Source: Sinohyriopsis cumingii
Taxonomy: Eukaryota; Mollusca; Bivalvia; Unionida; Unionidae
NCBI GenBank assembly: GCA_028554795.2
Contig: CM068831.1
Location: forward strand, 66,687,982 to 66,751,981
Reading direction: 5' to 3'
Length of the DNA: 64,000 nt
The translations under genes and the position numbers were made by a program. Position 1 is the stretch's first letter, and the number at the start of each line of letters is the position of its first letter. Positions 1 to 15,914 of the stretch are shown piece by piece. A model generated the notes under the pieces. That model did not search any database. It was given only the letters and a program-made list of their open reading frames with translations, and had not been told where the DNA came from.

Positions 1-203
1 CATGCCGCAGAATGTAGCATGATGTCCCACCCAGTCACATTATCCTGACACCAGGCCGACCAGTCCTAACACTAACCTGAACGCCAAGTGAGGCAGCTGT
101 TAGTACTATTTTTGTAAGTCTCTGGTATGACTCGGCCATGGATTGAACCCACTACCTCCCGCATCCGAGGCGGACGCTCTAACCACTAGGCCACCGGAGC
201 GGT
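1..203 (-). mobile_element. SINE-A copy 1 (tRNA-derived SINE), cut by window start
   Basis: Copy of a tRNA-headed SINE seen about ten times in this window. Read on the minus strand it begins with an A-box-like 'ggcctagtggtta' and a B-box-like 'ggttcaatcc' stretch, followed by a conserved body containing 'gactggtcggcctggtgtcagg' type words. Only the head and part of the body are inside the window. The head directly abuts the 40-bp minisatellite that follows. Family name is mine; I cannot assign a database family. Confidence 0.8.
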
Positions 204-1625
204 TGTATGGTGAAAGAGTATTGAATATATTTAATGATATAAGAGTATAAAATATATATATTTAAATTTGCATGGTGTAAGAGTATGAAACTTAAATTTG
301 GAAGACTGTATCATGTAAGACTATGAAATATATTTATTTTTGAGTTTGCATGGTGTAAGATTATGAAATACATTAATGAGTTTGCATAGTGTAAGATAAT
401 GAAATATATTTATTTGTGAGTTTTCATGCTGTAAGACTATGAAATATATTCATGAGTTCGCATGGTGGAAGAGTATATTAAATATATTTGTGAGTTTGCA
501 TGGTGTAAGAGTATGAAATATATCTATTTGTGAGTTTTCATGCCGTAAGACTATGAAATATATTTATTTGTGAGTGTGTATGGTGTAAGAGTATGCAATA
601 TTTATTTGTGAGTTTGTATGGTGTATTAACAACTATGAAATATATTTATTTTTGAGTTTGCATGGTGTAAGATTACGAAATATATTTATGAGTTTGCATA
701 GTGTAAGATTATGAAATATATTTATTTGTGAGTTTTCATGCTGTAAGACTATGAAATATATTTATGAGTTTGCATCGTGTAAGATTATGAAATATATTTA
801 TTTGTGAGTTTGCATGGTGTAAGAATACGAAATATATTTATCTGTGAGTTTGCATTGTGTAAGAGTATGAAATATATTTATTTGTGAGTTTGCATGTTGT
901 AAGAGTATATTAAATATATTTATTTGTGAGTTTGCATTGTGTAAGAGTACATTAATATATTTATCTGTGAGTTTGCATGGTGTAAGAGTATGAAATATAT
1001 TTATTTGTGAGTGTGCATGGTGTAAGAGTATGAAATATATTTATTTGTGAGTTTGTATGGTGTATAAATGACTATGAAATATATTTGTTTTTGAGTTTTG
1101 CATGGTGTAAGATTATGAAATATATTTATGAGTTTGCATGGTGTAAGACTATGAAATATATTTATGAGTTTGCATGGTGTAAGACTATGAAATATATTTA
1201 TTTGTGAGTTTTCATGCTGTAAGATTATGAAATATATTTATTTGTGAGTTTTCATGCTGTAAGACTATGGAATATTTTATTTGTGAGTTTTCATGCTCTA
1301 AGATTATGAAATATATTTATGAGTTTTGCATGGTGTAAGATTATGAAATATATTTATTTGTGAGTTTTCATGCTGTAAGATTATGAAATATATTTATGAG
1401 TTTGCATGGTGTAAGATTATGAAATATATTTATGAGTTTGCATGGTGTAAGATTATGAAATATATTTATTTGTGAGTTTTCATGCTGTAAGACTAAGAAA
1501 TATATTTGTGAGTTTACATGGTGTACGAGTATGAAATATATTTATCTGTGAGTTTGCATGGTGTAAGAATATGAGATATATTTATTTGTGAGTTTATATG
1601 GTTCAAGAGTATGAAATAATGTTTA
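204..1625. repeat. ~40-bp minisatellite array
   Basis: About 36 degenerate copies of a unit around 40 bp with the core 'tttgcatggtgtaag' followed by 'tatgaaatatattta'. Shorter 36-bp variants lacking 'tttgt' are interspersed, suggesting unequal exchange among diverged units. It starts right at the tRNA-like head of SINE-A copy 1. No coding potential. Confidence 0.9.
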
Positions 1626-3194
1626 CTACTAAGGTTAATGATACTGAAAAATAAATACATCCATATCAATTCATATGGTGTCTGCTTATTGTTTGGCATT
1701 ATCTTGCATACATTCACATGTGCAGTGAAGACATGTAAACTCAGTTATTGAATATGTGTCATGTGTGTCCATTACAAAAATATAAAGTAGCCATTTTGAC
1801 ATCTTGTTGATTTCATATTTACACTTGCAAAATGTATCCACTCATGGTGAATGAATGAATCAGGAATGAATAATTTACTGTATTTTCCCCAAAACTGGTA
1901 TCTACAAATTCTCTCCAAATTTCTCCATGCAGAATCATAGAGCCATAGCAGGCAGAATGTAATAACTACAGACACACCTATCTCCATACATAATTAATAA
2001 AAATGGTAAAACACATTTTGTCTAACCAAGTGGAATTAAACACACAGAATCTTAAATTGTGATTTCTATAATTTGTTATTGATGATATAAATTTATTTTA
2101 ATGAAAAAGTAAACAAATCTTTTTTAAAATTTATTATGAAAATTTACTTTGCATGATTATTTTCAAAACCCTGAAGATTCATTGAGAAATTCTACCCCTG
2201 AAAGTTTCACCTAATTTAACAAATATAAGTAAAATCAGTATAAAAGGTAAAAGTCTGACCCATTTAGGTAAATCCTACATCATGTAGACATACGTGTATG
2301 ACCTAGATCCTCATAGCATAATGCTTGATTATCAAGTCAAACTTGGGGCCTAATTCGGTCTTCATGGGATTAATAACAACTCCAAAACCGGTTTTTACTC
2401 TCTATAGACATGTTTATCACAAATCTATTTGGGGACACCAACACTTAATCCACAAATGAAAGTTAGCTTTGTAAAGAGCAGAACCAAATATTCCTACAAC
2501 AGTACTAAATGCCGTATATGTCTGTATGGGGCTATGGGGGTGTGGGTAACAATAATAATAAATAACTTTCAGCTAATTCTAAAATACAAATGTCTGCATA
2601 ACTTGAAAGGATATCAAAGTTAACAATATTAAAGGAGAAACTATATTAATTTTGTGTTTGTAAAGCATATGTGCCCCTAATGCAAGCCAAAAAGTCTGAA
2701 TGCAAATAGTACACAAATTATGGGGGAAAATGTGAAACAATGCTATAACAGCTTGATAACCTAATTAGCTCATATTTATATGCATATAGAAACTTGTCCA
2801 ACAAATTTAATTTGTTTACCTCAATTTGTTTGATTAATTGTGACACCTGTAACAATGTTTTTGTCAAAAAATCCATTAAATTCAGATAAATTTAAAAATC
2901 GCTTTAAATGTTGGAGAATCAAAATCAAGTAAATAAATATACATATAAATACGAATATGTCTACCATATTTAATTTGTACACCTCAAGTATTAGTTGCCT
3001 CTTAGGACATACAGTACAACACACTGAGCCAAAATGTACATCCCCAATCCCTTGCAGGATCCATTTTATGTGGCCCATATAAGATAATATTTGTATGGCA
3101 ATTAGAAAATAGAGATGAATCATGCCAAGTTTATTATGAAAATGCATATCATGAATATATGATGTTCATTAAATATCCCTAGAATAAAGGTAGG
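1626..3194. other. AT-rich intergenic DNA, nothing recognised
   Basis: Short chance reading frames only (under 110 codons, AT-rich, no domain motif). No repeat family recognised. Confidence 0.5.
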
Positions 3195-3460
3195 GCAGTT
3201 CTCACAGAGGAAGGGTATACTTTCCAGGGACAGCATGGTATACCCGAGAGGACATGGAATAACCCTGAGAGGACAGGATATAACCCAGAGAGGGCAGACT
3301 ACACACCAGAGAGGGCAGGGCATACATATCCAGAGAGGGCAGGATATACCTCAGAGAGGTCAAAGTATATCCCCCAAGAGAGGACAGGGTATACCCTAGG
3401 GAGGACAGGATATAACATGGAGACTGGGCAGGACAGGGTAATTACCCCATCAAGGGCATG
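3195..3460. repeat. Degenerate tandem repeat, ~28-30 bp
   Basis: About nine decayed copies of a unit like 'gagagggcaggatatacc' with short linkers. The open frame across it on the minus strand is a product of the repetition. Confidence 0.75.
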
Positions 3461-4402
3461 ATATATCTAAAAATAGACCAAAAACAACACTGACATTGAA
3501 ATATTTCAATTAAATTTCTTTCTTATTTTACAAAAAAGCAATAAGAAAATAATTAAAAACACACTGCCATAGAACTGTCTCAGTCACCACGAACACCCAT
3601 GTATTGCTTGCATACAATATGAATTGCATAAACCCAGATTTCCACTCACATAATGTACAGGTAGACCATAGTCTTGATGATTCACTTGACAAATCATAAA
3701 GTGAATAGAGTAGTTTTCTGTGCTGGCAGGTATGAATATTTTCTGAGCTGATCTGTCTAGGCGTTCTATTCATTGATCATTCTATGAGACATCACTAGTG
3801 TTAATCAATACTGCTGTCATTGTCCCATGTATAGGTGAAAACTAAACATCAATTAGGAAGAAAGTTGTCCATAACCACAGTGTGTGATAAACAGATTAAA
3901 TCTTGGATAGACATCATGTATTGTGTGGAAGCATTTTAATGAGCACTGAGATCTCAATCAACAACTGACATGAAATACTGATAGTTATACTATTTCCACT
4001 TTGTCAGTTAAAGTAGCACCCTTTCTGATGGGTCATCTTATCTACAACATACATGTAGTAAGTACTATTGATACCATTGTGATACCATGATGTTCTCTAA
4101 GCTGCATTGTTAATGTAACAATAATATACATTCTCAGCTATTATTTTGAATAAAATGTTTCCTACTGCATCAGAATAATGACTGTGTTATGTTAACTATT
4201 ATAAATATATAACAGTTATATTATTGCATGGGCAGCAATTTCAAGTAGCCCCAACAACTAAAAATCATTATCTGTCTGATAAAATTTCACTTAACAAGCC
4301 CATTTTAAGCCCAATTAGCCACTGACAACTAAGAAGAATTATTGGACTTAATATAAACTTTCATGTCAGTATCCCTATATATTGCCAAACTAGACCTGAC
4401 AA
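3461..4402. other. Intergenic DNA, nothing recognised
   Basis: AT-rich sequence without coding, RNA or repeat signals that I can support. Confidence 0.45.
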
Positions 4403-4758
4403 CAATGTGTGTGTGTGTGTGTGTGTTTGTGGAGTGTGTGATTTGGATTTTTTATGTAGCTTTAAAAAATATTCAGTCATATTGCTACGATGTCTGCAGT
4501 GTGGCAGTTTATAGTGATGTCTAGCACTGGGGCATCATGATGCAGACATGTAGCATTATGTCCCACCCAGTCACATCATCCTGACACCATGTCAACCAAT
4601 CCTAGCACTAACCTCTTAATGCTGAGAGAAAAATGAAGCAGCTTATAGTACCATTATTATAAGCCTTTTGTATGACTTGGCCGGGGTTCAAACCCATCAG
4701 TTCACTAATCCAAGGTGGACACTCTAACCATTTAAATCAGGCCAATGGAGCAGTCTGC
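4403..4758 (-). mobile_element. SINE-A copy 2
   Basis: Full-length member: (TG)n at the left (its 3' tail), body, and tRNA-like head at the right, so it lies on the minus strand. Flanked by the 8-bp direct repeat 'cctgacaa' at 4395-4402 and 4759-4766, consistent with a target-site duplication. The head is more diverged than in other copies, so this is an old insertion. Confidence 0.85.
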
Positions 4759-4766
4759 CCTGACAA

Positions 4767-7018
4767 GAAAAAGCATTATCTGGCTGATCATAAAACTTTC
4801 ATGTAACTAGCCCATTTTATGAATGGAAAAGAAGAAGAAAAATTAAATATTGTGCTGTCATTTCATGCATATCCCATGCTTGACTACAAGGTCAATAATG
4901 AAATTGTCACCCCTTGTTATATTGTTGCAAATTTATAATTTTATCAGATTTGCTAATGTACTATTCAGCCCCCAAAGCAGGTCAATATTGAAATTGTCAC
5001 ACACACCCATTACTGAAAATATTGTTTACATATTTGACCTTATCTGAGCTGTACAGACCCAAATCTGCCAGTGTATTATGCAATGATAGCTCTGGGTCTG
5101 TGCAATTTGCAGCTGACTCGACTTATCATGCAAGTATCAATGGTAATTTAATTTGAAGTGCATTTATTGAGCCACAATCTGGTTAAATAAGTTTTAATGC
5201 TTTTCCCATCAAAGGGAACTTAGAGATTCATATCTGCTTTTGAAATAAATGTTTTCTATTGATCTTCAAAGGTAATGAAATCTATGAAATTGCAAAAGTA
5301 ATTTAAGTATCAAAATCTGAGCTTTTAGAAGACCACAACAAGAACTGGTTTCTCAGACAAGAAGTGGTAGGATGCCAGTATGATACATGTACTTGGAAGA
5401 TAAATGAAGAAGAAAAGAAATTTGATAGAATGTAATCAATACAAATGAACAATAGATGGATGGATGGATGGATGGACAGACAGACCAATCGATCGATAGA
5501 TAGATAGATAAACATACAAATGACAGGCAAAAAGTGTACTAAGCATGTAAAAAAACTGTATTTTCATGATCATAAAATTTTGATGGAAACGATTTGAAAA
5601 ATATTAGATGCAATATAGTATACAAGTCCAAGATTATATCAGGAAATAAACAAAATGCTTCAGAATGTACTATTTAATTGGAAATAAATGATCAAATGAT
5701 TAAAATTTAAATCAGAGATATAATATAACACTTTCCAGGAAACATGTACTAGTATGGATCCAAAATGTTATAATATTACGGTAGAGTTCTTCTTTAATGT
5801 TTTCTTTTAACCAAAAAAATTATGAAGAAGAAAACCTGTATTAAAATGGAAGTGCAGACAAACAACCATCCACAAACCGTAGATACATCCCCACCCCCCA
5901 CCCCTGGCCTTACACCAAAAAAGAATCTATGCAGATGACTGAACTTGCAAAATGTTATGCAACACTGCACTATGAAAATGTTCAAACAAGTCTAAGCATT
6001 TATCTGATTTTTTGTGTGAATCATTGTAGTTATAATATAAAAACAATATTCATTTCCTGATGGCAACTGGCTTTCATTTATGAAATCTGATCACATTGAT
6101 GCTGTTTATCTGTTTTATCCATGCATGCATTCAAAATGAGAAACTGACACTAACTTGGTACAGTCACATTCATAAATGTTTCATGAAACCAACATCACTT
6201 GCCAATTTTACCACTTCCAATCAATATGACAGCAATATACACTAAGCTGAATATCTACATGGCAGAAATGTTACTTCATATTAGTGTTGTTCCGATTATC
6301 GATTATAATCAATCATCAGTTGGTTGAGCGAACCATCACTACTTCATATTACATGAAACCAATATCCTGTTAAACTAGTGTGTTGATCTTGAGGGTAGGC
6401 ATAATATTCATTTGGCATCAAAGTTAATATATTTATTAATGATCTTCACTGGATATAATTGTGCAAATTATCAATTATCATTCTAAATAATAGCCATTCT
6501 AAACATTAATTATCATGCAGAAAATAAATCCAGATTAAAATGATATTGATAGCAAAATACTGGCACTTTCTGATTAAAGATTTTGGGGAATCTTTAACTT
6601 TAACTTTTTTAAGTCTTTAAAAAAAATTTAAACTTTAAATTTTTAGCAGCTCTCAATGGTCCATTCTGTGCTAACATACCATTAAACCTACATACCTACA
6701 TCCATGCATGTATGCATACTGTGACAGTGCATAACTGAAAAAACAATAAGTAAGAACATTCCGTGCTAGCAAAGTAGTGGCCAAATAATGAGTTGATGCA
6801 AAACAGATTAATATTGTTTTTGTATTAATATTTTTATTAACTTTTCTTAAAATTGTTATCCCCAAGAAACCAGATTTTACTGGGTGAAAGAGTAATCTTG
6901 GAGTGTTTAAATATTGCATATGCAGTTATTTCTTCTGAAATTACATTAATTAGCCTCCCCAGCTGAGGTTTCACATGATAAATCTGACATGAAATCCACA
7001 TTTGTAACTACCATACTC
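4767..7018. other. Intergenic DNA with short tetranucleotide repeats
   Basis: Holds a (GGAT)/(GATA) microsatellite at about 5456-5512 and otherwise AT-rich sequence with only short chance frames. No gene supported. Confidence 0.45.
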
Positions 7019-7029
7019 ATTCACATGTA

Positions 7030-7347
7030 ACCGCTCTGGTGGACTAGTGGTTAGAGCATCCGCCTCGGATCCGGGAGGTCATGGGTTCGATCACAGCCAA
7101 GTCATACCAAAGACTTACAAAAACGGTACTAACAGCTGCCATGCTTGGCACTCAGCATTAAGAGATTAGTGTTAGGACTGGTCGGCCTGGTGTCAGGATA
7201 ATGTGACTGGGTGGGACATCATGCTACATGTCTGCAGCATGATGCCCCAGCGCTAGACATCACTATAAACTGCCACACTGCAGACATCATAACGATATAA
7301 CTGAAACATTGTTAAAGCTTTGTTAGAAATCCAAATCACACACACAT
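7030..7347 (+). mobile_element. SINE-A copy 3, with 11-bp target duplication
   Basis: Plus-strand copy. A-box-like 'tggactagtggttag' and B-box-like 'ggttcgatc' lie near the left end, and it ends in (CA)n. The direct repeat 'attcacatgta' occurs at 7019-7029 and 7346-7356, as expected for target-primed retrotransposition. Confidence 0.9.
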
Positions 7348-7423
7348 TCACATGTAGAATTCACAAGCACCTGCTTAGGGTACCATATATACTGACTTAT
7401 AAGTAGTAGAGTCCAAATGCATG

Positions 7424-7481
7424 CAAACTACACAGAACCAGATCTGATGGCACATCAGCAGATCTGGTTCTGTGCAGTTTG
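7424..7481. repeat. 23-bp inverted repeat (hairpin)
   Basis: Arms 7424-7446 and 7459-7481 match at 22 of 23 positions around a 12-nt spacer. The single mismatch is tacac versus tgcac. Not part of a repeat family I can recognise. Confidence 0.85.
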
Positions 7482-7625
7482 TCAGAAGTAATCAGTAGAA
7501 CAAACAACACAGACCCTGATTTGCAGGTCCATTATACTACTGCAGATCTCTGTTGTATGCACTTATAAATAAGTATATATGGTAACCTAGCACACTATAC
7601 AATGCATAAATATTAATATGAGTGG

Positions 7626-7775
7626 GTGTGTGTGATGTAGATTTTTTAATGTAGCTAATGAGGCAGCTGTAAGTACCATTTTGTATAAATCTCTGGTATG
7701 GCTCCACTGTGGTTTGAACCTGCAACCTCCTGCATCTAAGAAGGACTCTCTAACCACTAGGCCACTGGAGCAGTC
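7626..7775 (-). mobile_element. SINE-A copy 4, internally deleted
   Basis: Retains the TG-rich 3' tail with 'gattttttaatgtagct' and the tRNA-like head, but the central body is missing (tail joins directly to 'gaggcagctgtaagtacc'). Confidence 0.8.
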
Positions 7776-8515
7776 CCAATGTATTGACAGTACAGTATAA
7801 TGAAGAAATGAGCAAAGACATCCATGACTATAGTAAAACTAATAGAAAATTCTAAATGATATATAAATATATTCTTTCATTCAAGGCACATAAGCAAAGA
7901 GTTAATTTCCTTAGTAATTCTCAAGAGTAATTAATTTTTTTAAATTTCAATCCATGGATAAATCTTTTAAATTAATCCAAATGTCACACTCATTCAAATA
8001 CCAGTACTACATGGTGATTTACACAGCACTGTTGAGTTTCTATGTAGAGAACTTTTTAAGTTTTTAAGGACTTCCAAAGTTTCCATGGTTTTATTTTTCC
8101 ACAAAAATGTGGATCACACTCCTGTTTAAAGTAAACACGGTTCATTCCTAGTCAGGTTATATTAAATCAGTAATCTATTTTCAAATGTGATTAGAACAGA
8201 CACATAGCAGATAGAAATCAGTCCATTTGTAACAAGTGGTTTTGTGTCAATAAATCCATCCACTTATTTCCCATTTTATGTACCTATTCATAAGTTTTTA
8301 AGATATGTAAATAACAACAAAAATTAATTTTAAAAAGTGATATATTTCATTCAGATTTAATGTTTTGAACCCCCTCCCATAAATGTAAGTAACAAACAAA
8401 TGGATAAAACCAACGTATCTGAAATCAACAAGTTTTCAAAAATGCTCCTCAAATTCAGTAACTTTTCAAGTTTGTACAAACCATGCACCAAATATCGATC
8501 TCTATAGTGTATATC
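7776..8515. other. Intergenic DNA, nothing recognised
   Basis: AT-rich; no gene or repeat supported. Confidence 0.45.
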
Positions 8516-8640
8516 CAACACCCACACATAAAAAGCAAATGCCCACATATAAAAAGCAAATACCCACAATGAAAAAGCAAATACCCACAATTAAAAAGCA
8601 AATACCCAAAATTAAAAAGCAAATAACCACATATTAAAAA
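8516..8640. repeat. ~20-bp tandem repeat
   Basis: About six units of 'aaaaagcaaatacccac' plus a short variable spacer. Creates repetitive Leu/Phe/Gly-rich reading frames on the minus strand that are not genes. Confidence 0.85.
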
Positions 8641-8951
8641 CAAACACTTGAACAGCACTTTATAATACTGATGACAAACATTAACAAAAGACCCAAGTCT
8701 ATGTTGACCTAAGGCTCATTCCATATTATCATTGTCCATCTGAATTCCTAATCCACTTCAATACAAATCCAAAAGCCAATTCATTATGACATTATGCTAA
8801 AATGAGGACCAATTACTTTGACAACTTAACTGTGAATATCATGATCATATCTAGTTCACCTTACTTGAGACATGGCACCTGTTTCACACACATGGTATTA
8901 CAGAGCCTTGGGGTCTAATTTGTACTTCAGTCATTTGTAATACTTCTCTGG

Positions 8952-8985
<34 letters not shown>

Positions 8986-9180
8986 TTAATAATAAGGAGG
9001 GCATATCAATGCCCATTATATGAAGATAGCAATAATTACTGTTTATTTTAACATGTTTAGTATTAAAATATGAAATTCCATTATCTATTAGAAACACATA
9101 CATGTTCATGATATCTCTTCTTAAATACTCATATTTTCAGCAGATTTTACATGTAGTGGAAGCTTATTCCACAGAACTGT
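8641..9180. other. Intergenic DNA with (AAT)n
   Basis: Contains a (TAA)n run at about 8955-8995 in otherwise unremarkable AT-rich DNA. Confidence 0.45.
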
Positions 9181-9257
9181 AATAATATAATATAATATAA
9201 TATAATATAATATAATATAATATAATATAATATAATATAATATAATATAATATAATA
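9181..9257. repeat. (TATAA)n pentanucleotide microsatellite
   Basis: About 15 near-perfect copies of the 5-mer 'tataa'. Confidence 0.95.
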
Positions 9258-10348
9258 ATGCATATCTAGTATCTAGTTGCGGGTGTGTATTCCATTTACC
9301 TTGATTGTCACCATAAACATAATGAAACATTCCTCTAAAATAGGGATAATAATAATAATAATGGTCATGAACAATATGATATGGACTCAGTTGTAGATGA
9401 AATAGCTATTACCAGGCAAACCAACTGCAATAATTAAAATCTTCGAAAAGTGTATACATACATCAATCCTTTATTTTGGCATGTGGGGATAGATGTGGGT
9501 CACTTTTATTTTTTTTATACCAAAAGAATAGGCCCCTGTTTTCTGAACGTGAATAAAATGGTGACCATTTTAAAATGAAAGTTTTGATATATGCTCACTT
9601 TACCATTGAAAATGGGGTTTAGTGCTTGGAAATGCAATCTCAACATCATGAAATTAGCAACCTTTTGTTTTCTTAAACTGTCCTTTAAAAAAATTATCAC
9701 CTGTGTCCACTGCATAAATACAATACAAGATGAGAAATGTTGATTTATTAAAATAGTGATAAAGCCTAGTGGTGGCACCACTTTAAGAATTAATTACCAA
9801 TTAAATAAGTCTTGCAACTGAAATTCATGTTTTCATTTTATGCTTCAGTATAAATGCGATATGCCATGGAAAGCATCAACCGATCATCAAAAGCAATGCC
9901 CATGACTGTTTCATGAAAACCCAATTAAGGACCAATTTTGTTTCATTTTGTGACTTGTGGAAGTATTTGTTGCATTACATCAGTTAAAAACAGACCTGCT
10001 TTGTTTTTATTATCAAGTCAAGGGGGTTGAATAATAAAGAAAGTTGAAAGGCATGAAGATTCTACAAACATGCAGGCAAGCCGTAATGGTCATGCATAAG
10101 GTCAACTCAAATCGCTTGACCAGTCCAAAACAGTTTTAAATATTATGTAAAATCATTAAAGTATATTGAATATTACTCAGTGGTTTATATACAAATTATT
10201 CACAAATGTATTGAAGAAAATCAAGGGAACAAAGTGAAAGGTTACTATGTGCACAAAAAGCTCAATTGCATAGATTAAAGAGTTCATTATGGAATTTACT
10301 CTGTGCATGTAAAACCTCAGTTTCATAGACTTATAATCATTAGGGAGA

Positions 10349-10349
<1 letters not shown>
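9258..10349. other. Intergenic DNA, nothing recognised
   Basis: AT-rich with small triplet runs near 9348; no coding or RNA signal supported. Confidence 0.45.
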
Positions 10350-10380
<31 letters not shown>

Positions 10381-10619
10381 AGGGTTTAATGCCATTTTTC
10401 AGTACCTTAGGATAGGCTATACATGGCAGCCAGTATAAATGGTGGAGGAAGAACCTAGGTAAATCCCAGAAAGAACCACCAACCCATGAGAAGTTACTGG
10501 CAAGCTTCCTCATATACCCACACTGGCTGAACCCAAGACTCGAACCCACGCAGAGAGAGATAGGATAGCAGTGATCCGTGATGGTGAGTGATTTAGACCA
10601 CTTGACCACTTTGGGCCCC
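10350..10619 (-). mobile_element. SINE-B copy 1 ((CAA)n-tailed tRNA-derived SINE)
   Basis: Second SINE family. On the minus strand a tRNA Ser/Leu-like head with A-box-like 'gtggtcaagtggtcta' and B-box-like 'ggttcgagtct' is followed by a body with 'ttcttcctccaccatt' and 'ggcattaaaccctac', and a (CAA)n tail (seen here as (TTG)n at 10351-10380). Flanking 'atcattagg' at 10336-10344 and 10620-10628 is a probable target duplication. Confidence 0.85.
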
Positions 10620-10835
10620 ATCATTAGGAAGAAGCTAAAGGCAAACGTCTGTGGACTTAAAATCCCAAATTGGCACTCTTAGGTCTGCTCAAAGATGAGC
10701 AGATATCTCATTATTACTTCCAAATGTCTATTTTTGTAAAGGAAAACAAAATTGCTATGTTCTGATTCAACAATAACACAAGAATGTGTCCACATTCACA
10801 TGCAAAATGGTGTCATGCAATACATGGCAATTCTG

Positions 10836-11303
10836 GTGGCACACATGTGATGTATCTTGATGGCACACATGTGATGTATCTTGATGGCACACATGTGATG
10901 TATCTTCTGCTGGCACACATATGATGTATCTTGATGGCACATATGTGATGTATCTTGATGGCACACATGTGATGTATCTTCTGATGTCACACATGTGATG
11001 TATCTTCTGATGGCACACATGTGATGTATCTTGATGGCACATATGTGATGTATCTTGATGGCACACATGTTATGTATCTTCTGATGGCACACATGTGATG
11101 TATCTTGATGACACACATGTGATTATCTTCTGATGGCACACATTTGATGTATCTTCTGATGGCACACATGTGATGTATCTTGATGGCACATATGTGATGT
11201 ATCTTGATGGCACATATGTGATGTATCTTGATGGCACACATGTGATGTATCTTGATGGCACGCATGTGATGTATCTTGATGGCACACATGTGATGTATCT
11301 TGA
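10836..11303. repeat. 24/26-bp tandem array with CACATGTG cores
   Basis: About 19 copies of 'atggcacacatgtgatgtatcttg', alternating with a 2-bp longer variant containing 'cttctg'. Because 24 and 26 bp units mix, several overlapping repetitive open frames appear on both strands. They have no start context or domain and are not genes. Each unit carries a palindromic CACATGTG. Confidence 0.9.
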
Positions 11304-11668
11304 AACACTGTGGAATAATGTTATTAATGATCTTAAAAATAAATGTAACTTATAGAGAAAGGTGAACAACTTCAGTAGAAAAATCTAGCTACTGACAATT
11401 ATTCTCAACATGATTATAAAACAAGTATTCAGCCTTCTAACACCATGACCACCCACCCATCCCAACATTCACATCACTTCCTCTTGTCATATTCAATGTT
11501 AATCCTTTTCTTAGTTTTTCAGAGGTACATTAGTATATTACTTTTATCCTTGGTTATGCTACGGTCTACATTTTTGGACCCTGCATGTTATCAATAGTGA
11601 GATAGAGTCAGATAGAGACAAACAGTCATTCCATATTACCCTGATCCATTTTGGTTGATTCTACATTT
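11304..11668. other. Intergenic DNA, nothing recognised
   Basis: No supported feature. Confidence 0.4.
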
Positions 11669-11974
11669 GACCGCTCCAGTGGCCTAGTGGTTAGAGAGTC
11701 TGCCTCAGATGCAGAAGATTATGGGTTCAAACCCCAGCCGAGTCATACCAAAGACTTACGAAACTGGTATTTTACAGCTGCCTCACTAGGTTAGTGTTAG
11801 GACTGGTCAGACTGGGGTCAGAATTATTTAACTGGGTGGGACATCATGCTACATGTCTGCGACATGATGCCCCAATGCTAGACATCACTTTAAACTGCCA
11901 CATGGCAGACATCATAGCGTTTTGACTGGAAACTTTTTAAAGCTATGTTAAAAATCCAAATTACACACACACAC
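11669..11974 (+). mobile_element. SINE-A copy 5
   Basis: Plus-strand copy beginning 'gaccgctccagtggcctag' with B-box-like 'ggttcaaacccc' and ending in a short (CA)n tail. Confidence 0.88.
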
Positions 11975-12076
11975 TTTCAATATTTTTCATAGCCAAGTCA
12001 ACAGTAGTTACTTGGTGAGTAAATATACTTAATGAAAGTAGTGAAAATAACTATATGTGCTACAATTATTTTTCCA

Positions 12077-14053
<1,977 letters not shown>

Positions 14054-14061
14054 GTTGAAAT

Positions 14062-14227
14062 CAGGCCCGGCCCTAGGGCAAGGCGAATGAGGCAACTGCT
14101 TTGGGCCCCGAGTTTTCAAGAAAATCAACTCTGTTATGCAATTTTTTTGCATAGGCCCCACTCATCACTTGCTGCCTTGGGGCCTAGCAGGCTGCCTTGG
14201 GCCCCACACATCCTAGGGCCAACCCTG
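14062..14227. mobile_element. hAT-like MITE with 8-bp target duplication
   Basis: Begins 'caggcccggccctagg' and ends with the imperfect inverted copy 'cctagggccaaccctg'. The first bases CAGG and an 8-bp flanking duplication (gttgaaat at 14054-14061, gtagaaat at 14228-14235, 7 of 8 matching) are typical of hAT superfamily elements. At 166 bp with no open frame it must be non-autonomous. A relative lies at 54458. Confidence 0.65.
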
Positions 14228-14235
14228 GTAGAAAT

Positions 14236-15216
<981 letters not shown>

Positions 15217-15221
<5 letters not shown>

Positions 15222-15495
15222 GTGAGTAAAAAAAGGTATAATTAGTATATTTAGCTCATGTGAATTACTTTTCACCATCTTTACATGATAGATGGGTATT
15301 AAAAACACTAGACTGATAATACAGGAATATACGAAGTTTGGCCAGATTAATGTTTACAAACCTACATGCAGAGAAATGAGAGAATGCAAAATGTAAAAAA
15401 CAAAGAAACAAGTCTTTTGATAGTAATGAATGCTTAGCAATTTTCTTCAAAATTGAAAGTATTGACCACAACTGAATTATATACAAATGAACATG
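15217..15495. repeat. Dispersed repeat R1, copy 1
   Basis: Shares long diverged similarity, in the same order, with 51163-51450: 'catctttacat', 'gactgataatacag', 'atgtttacaa', 'ctttgatag'. Both copies lie against a (TA)n array. No coding frame. Probably an old non-autonomous element. Confidence 0.65.
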
Positions 15496-15914
15496 ATGTT
15501 ATGCCACCATTTCATACCTAAAATTTAATGATAAAACTGAGTCCATGCTAGCAAGTGATTTAGGATATTGCTTTTGTCTATTTTGCCCTAATTTGAAAGA
15601 TTGGGAGAAATTACTTCAACTAAAAAAAATGCATCCAGCATGGATCTTGCACATCCCTGCTTCCATTAATTCAATAAGTACTCCCAACAAAACATCCTTC
15701 TTCTGGTGTCGATCAAAGTAATTACAATTAACTCCATTTATCACAGGAATGGAGTCTGGGACCATCAACCCCACCCAGGTGAACTATCTCCTGAGCTATC
15801 AAACAGGAGTACTACCTCCTTATTATGATGATATCGAATGTGGAATGTTTATAGCTAAACCCCTTCATCATGAAGTATGTGATCCAGTACTCTTATTAAC
15901 ACCCTATCTTACTC
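15496..15914. other. Intergenic DNA, nothing recognised
   Basis: A 62-codon frame at 15749 runs into the following TG tail and has no recognisable motif. Confidence 0.4.

Noticed and set aside
7030..7100. tRNA genes at the A-box/B-box sequences
   Set aside because: The heads are mutated, lack a complete cloverleaf that I can fold, and are attached to repeated SINE bodies with target duplications.
10767..11369. Six overlapping ~100-codon frames rich in 'HMCAIKI' or 'CHQDTSH'
   Set aside because: All are translations of one tandem DNA repeat in several phases and both strands.
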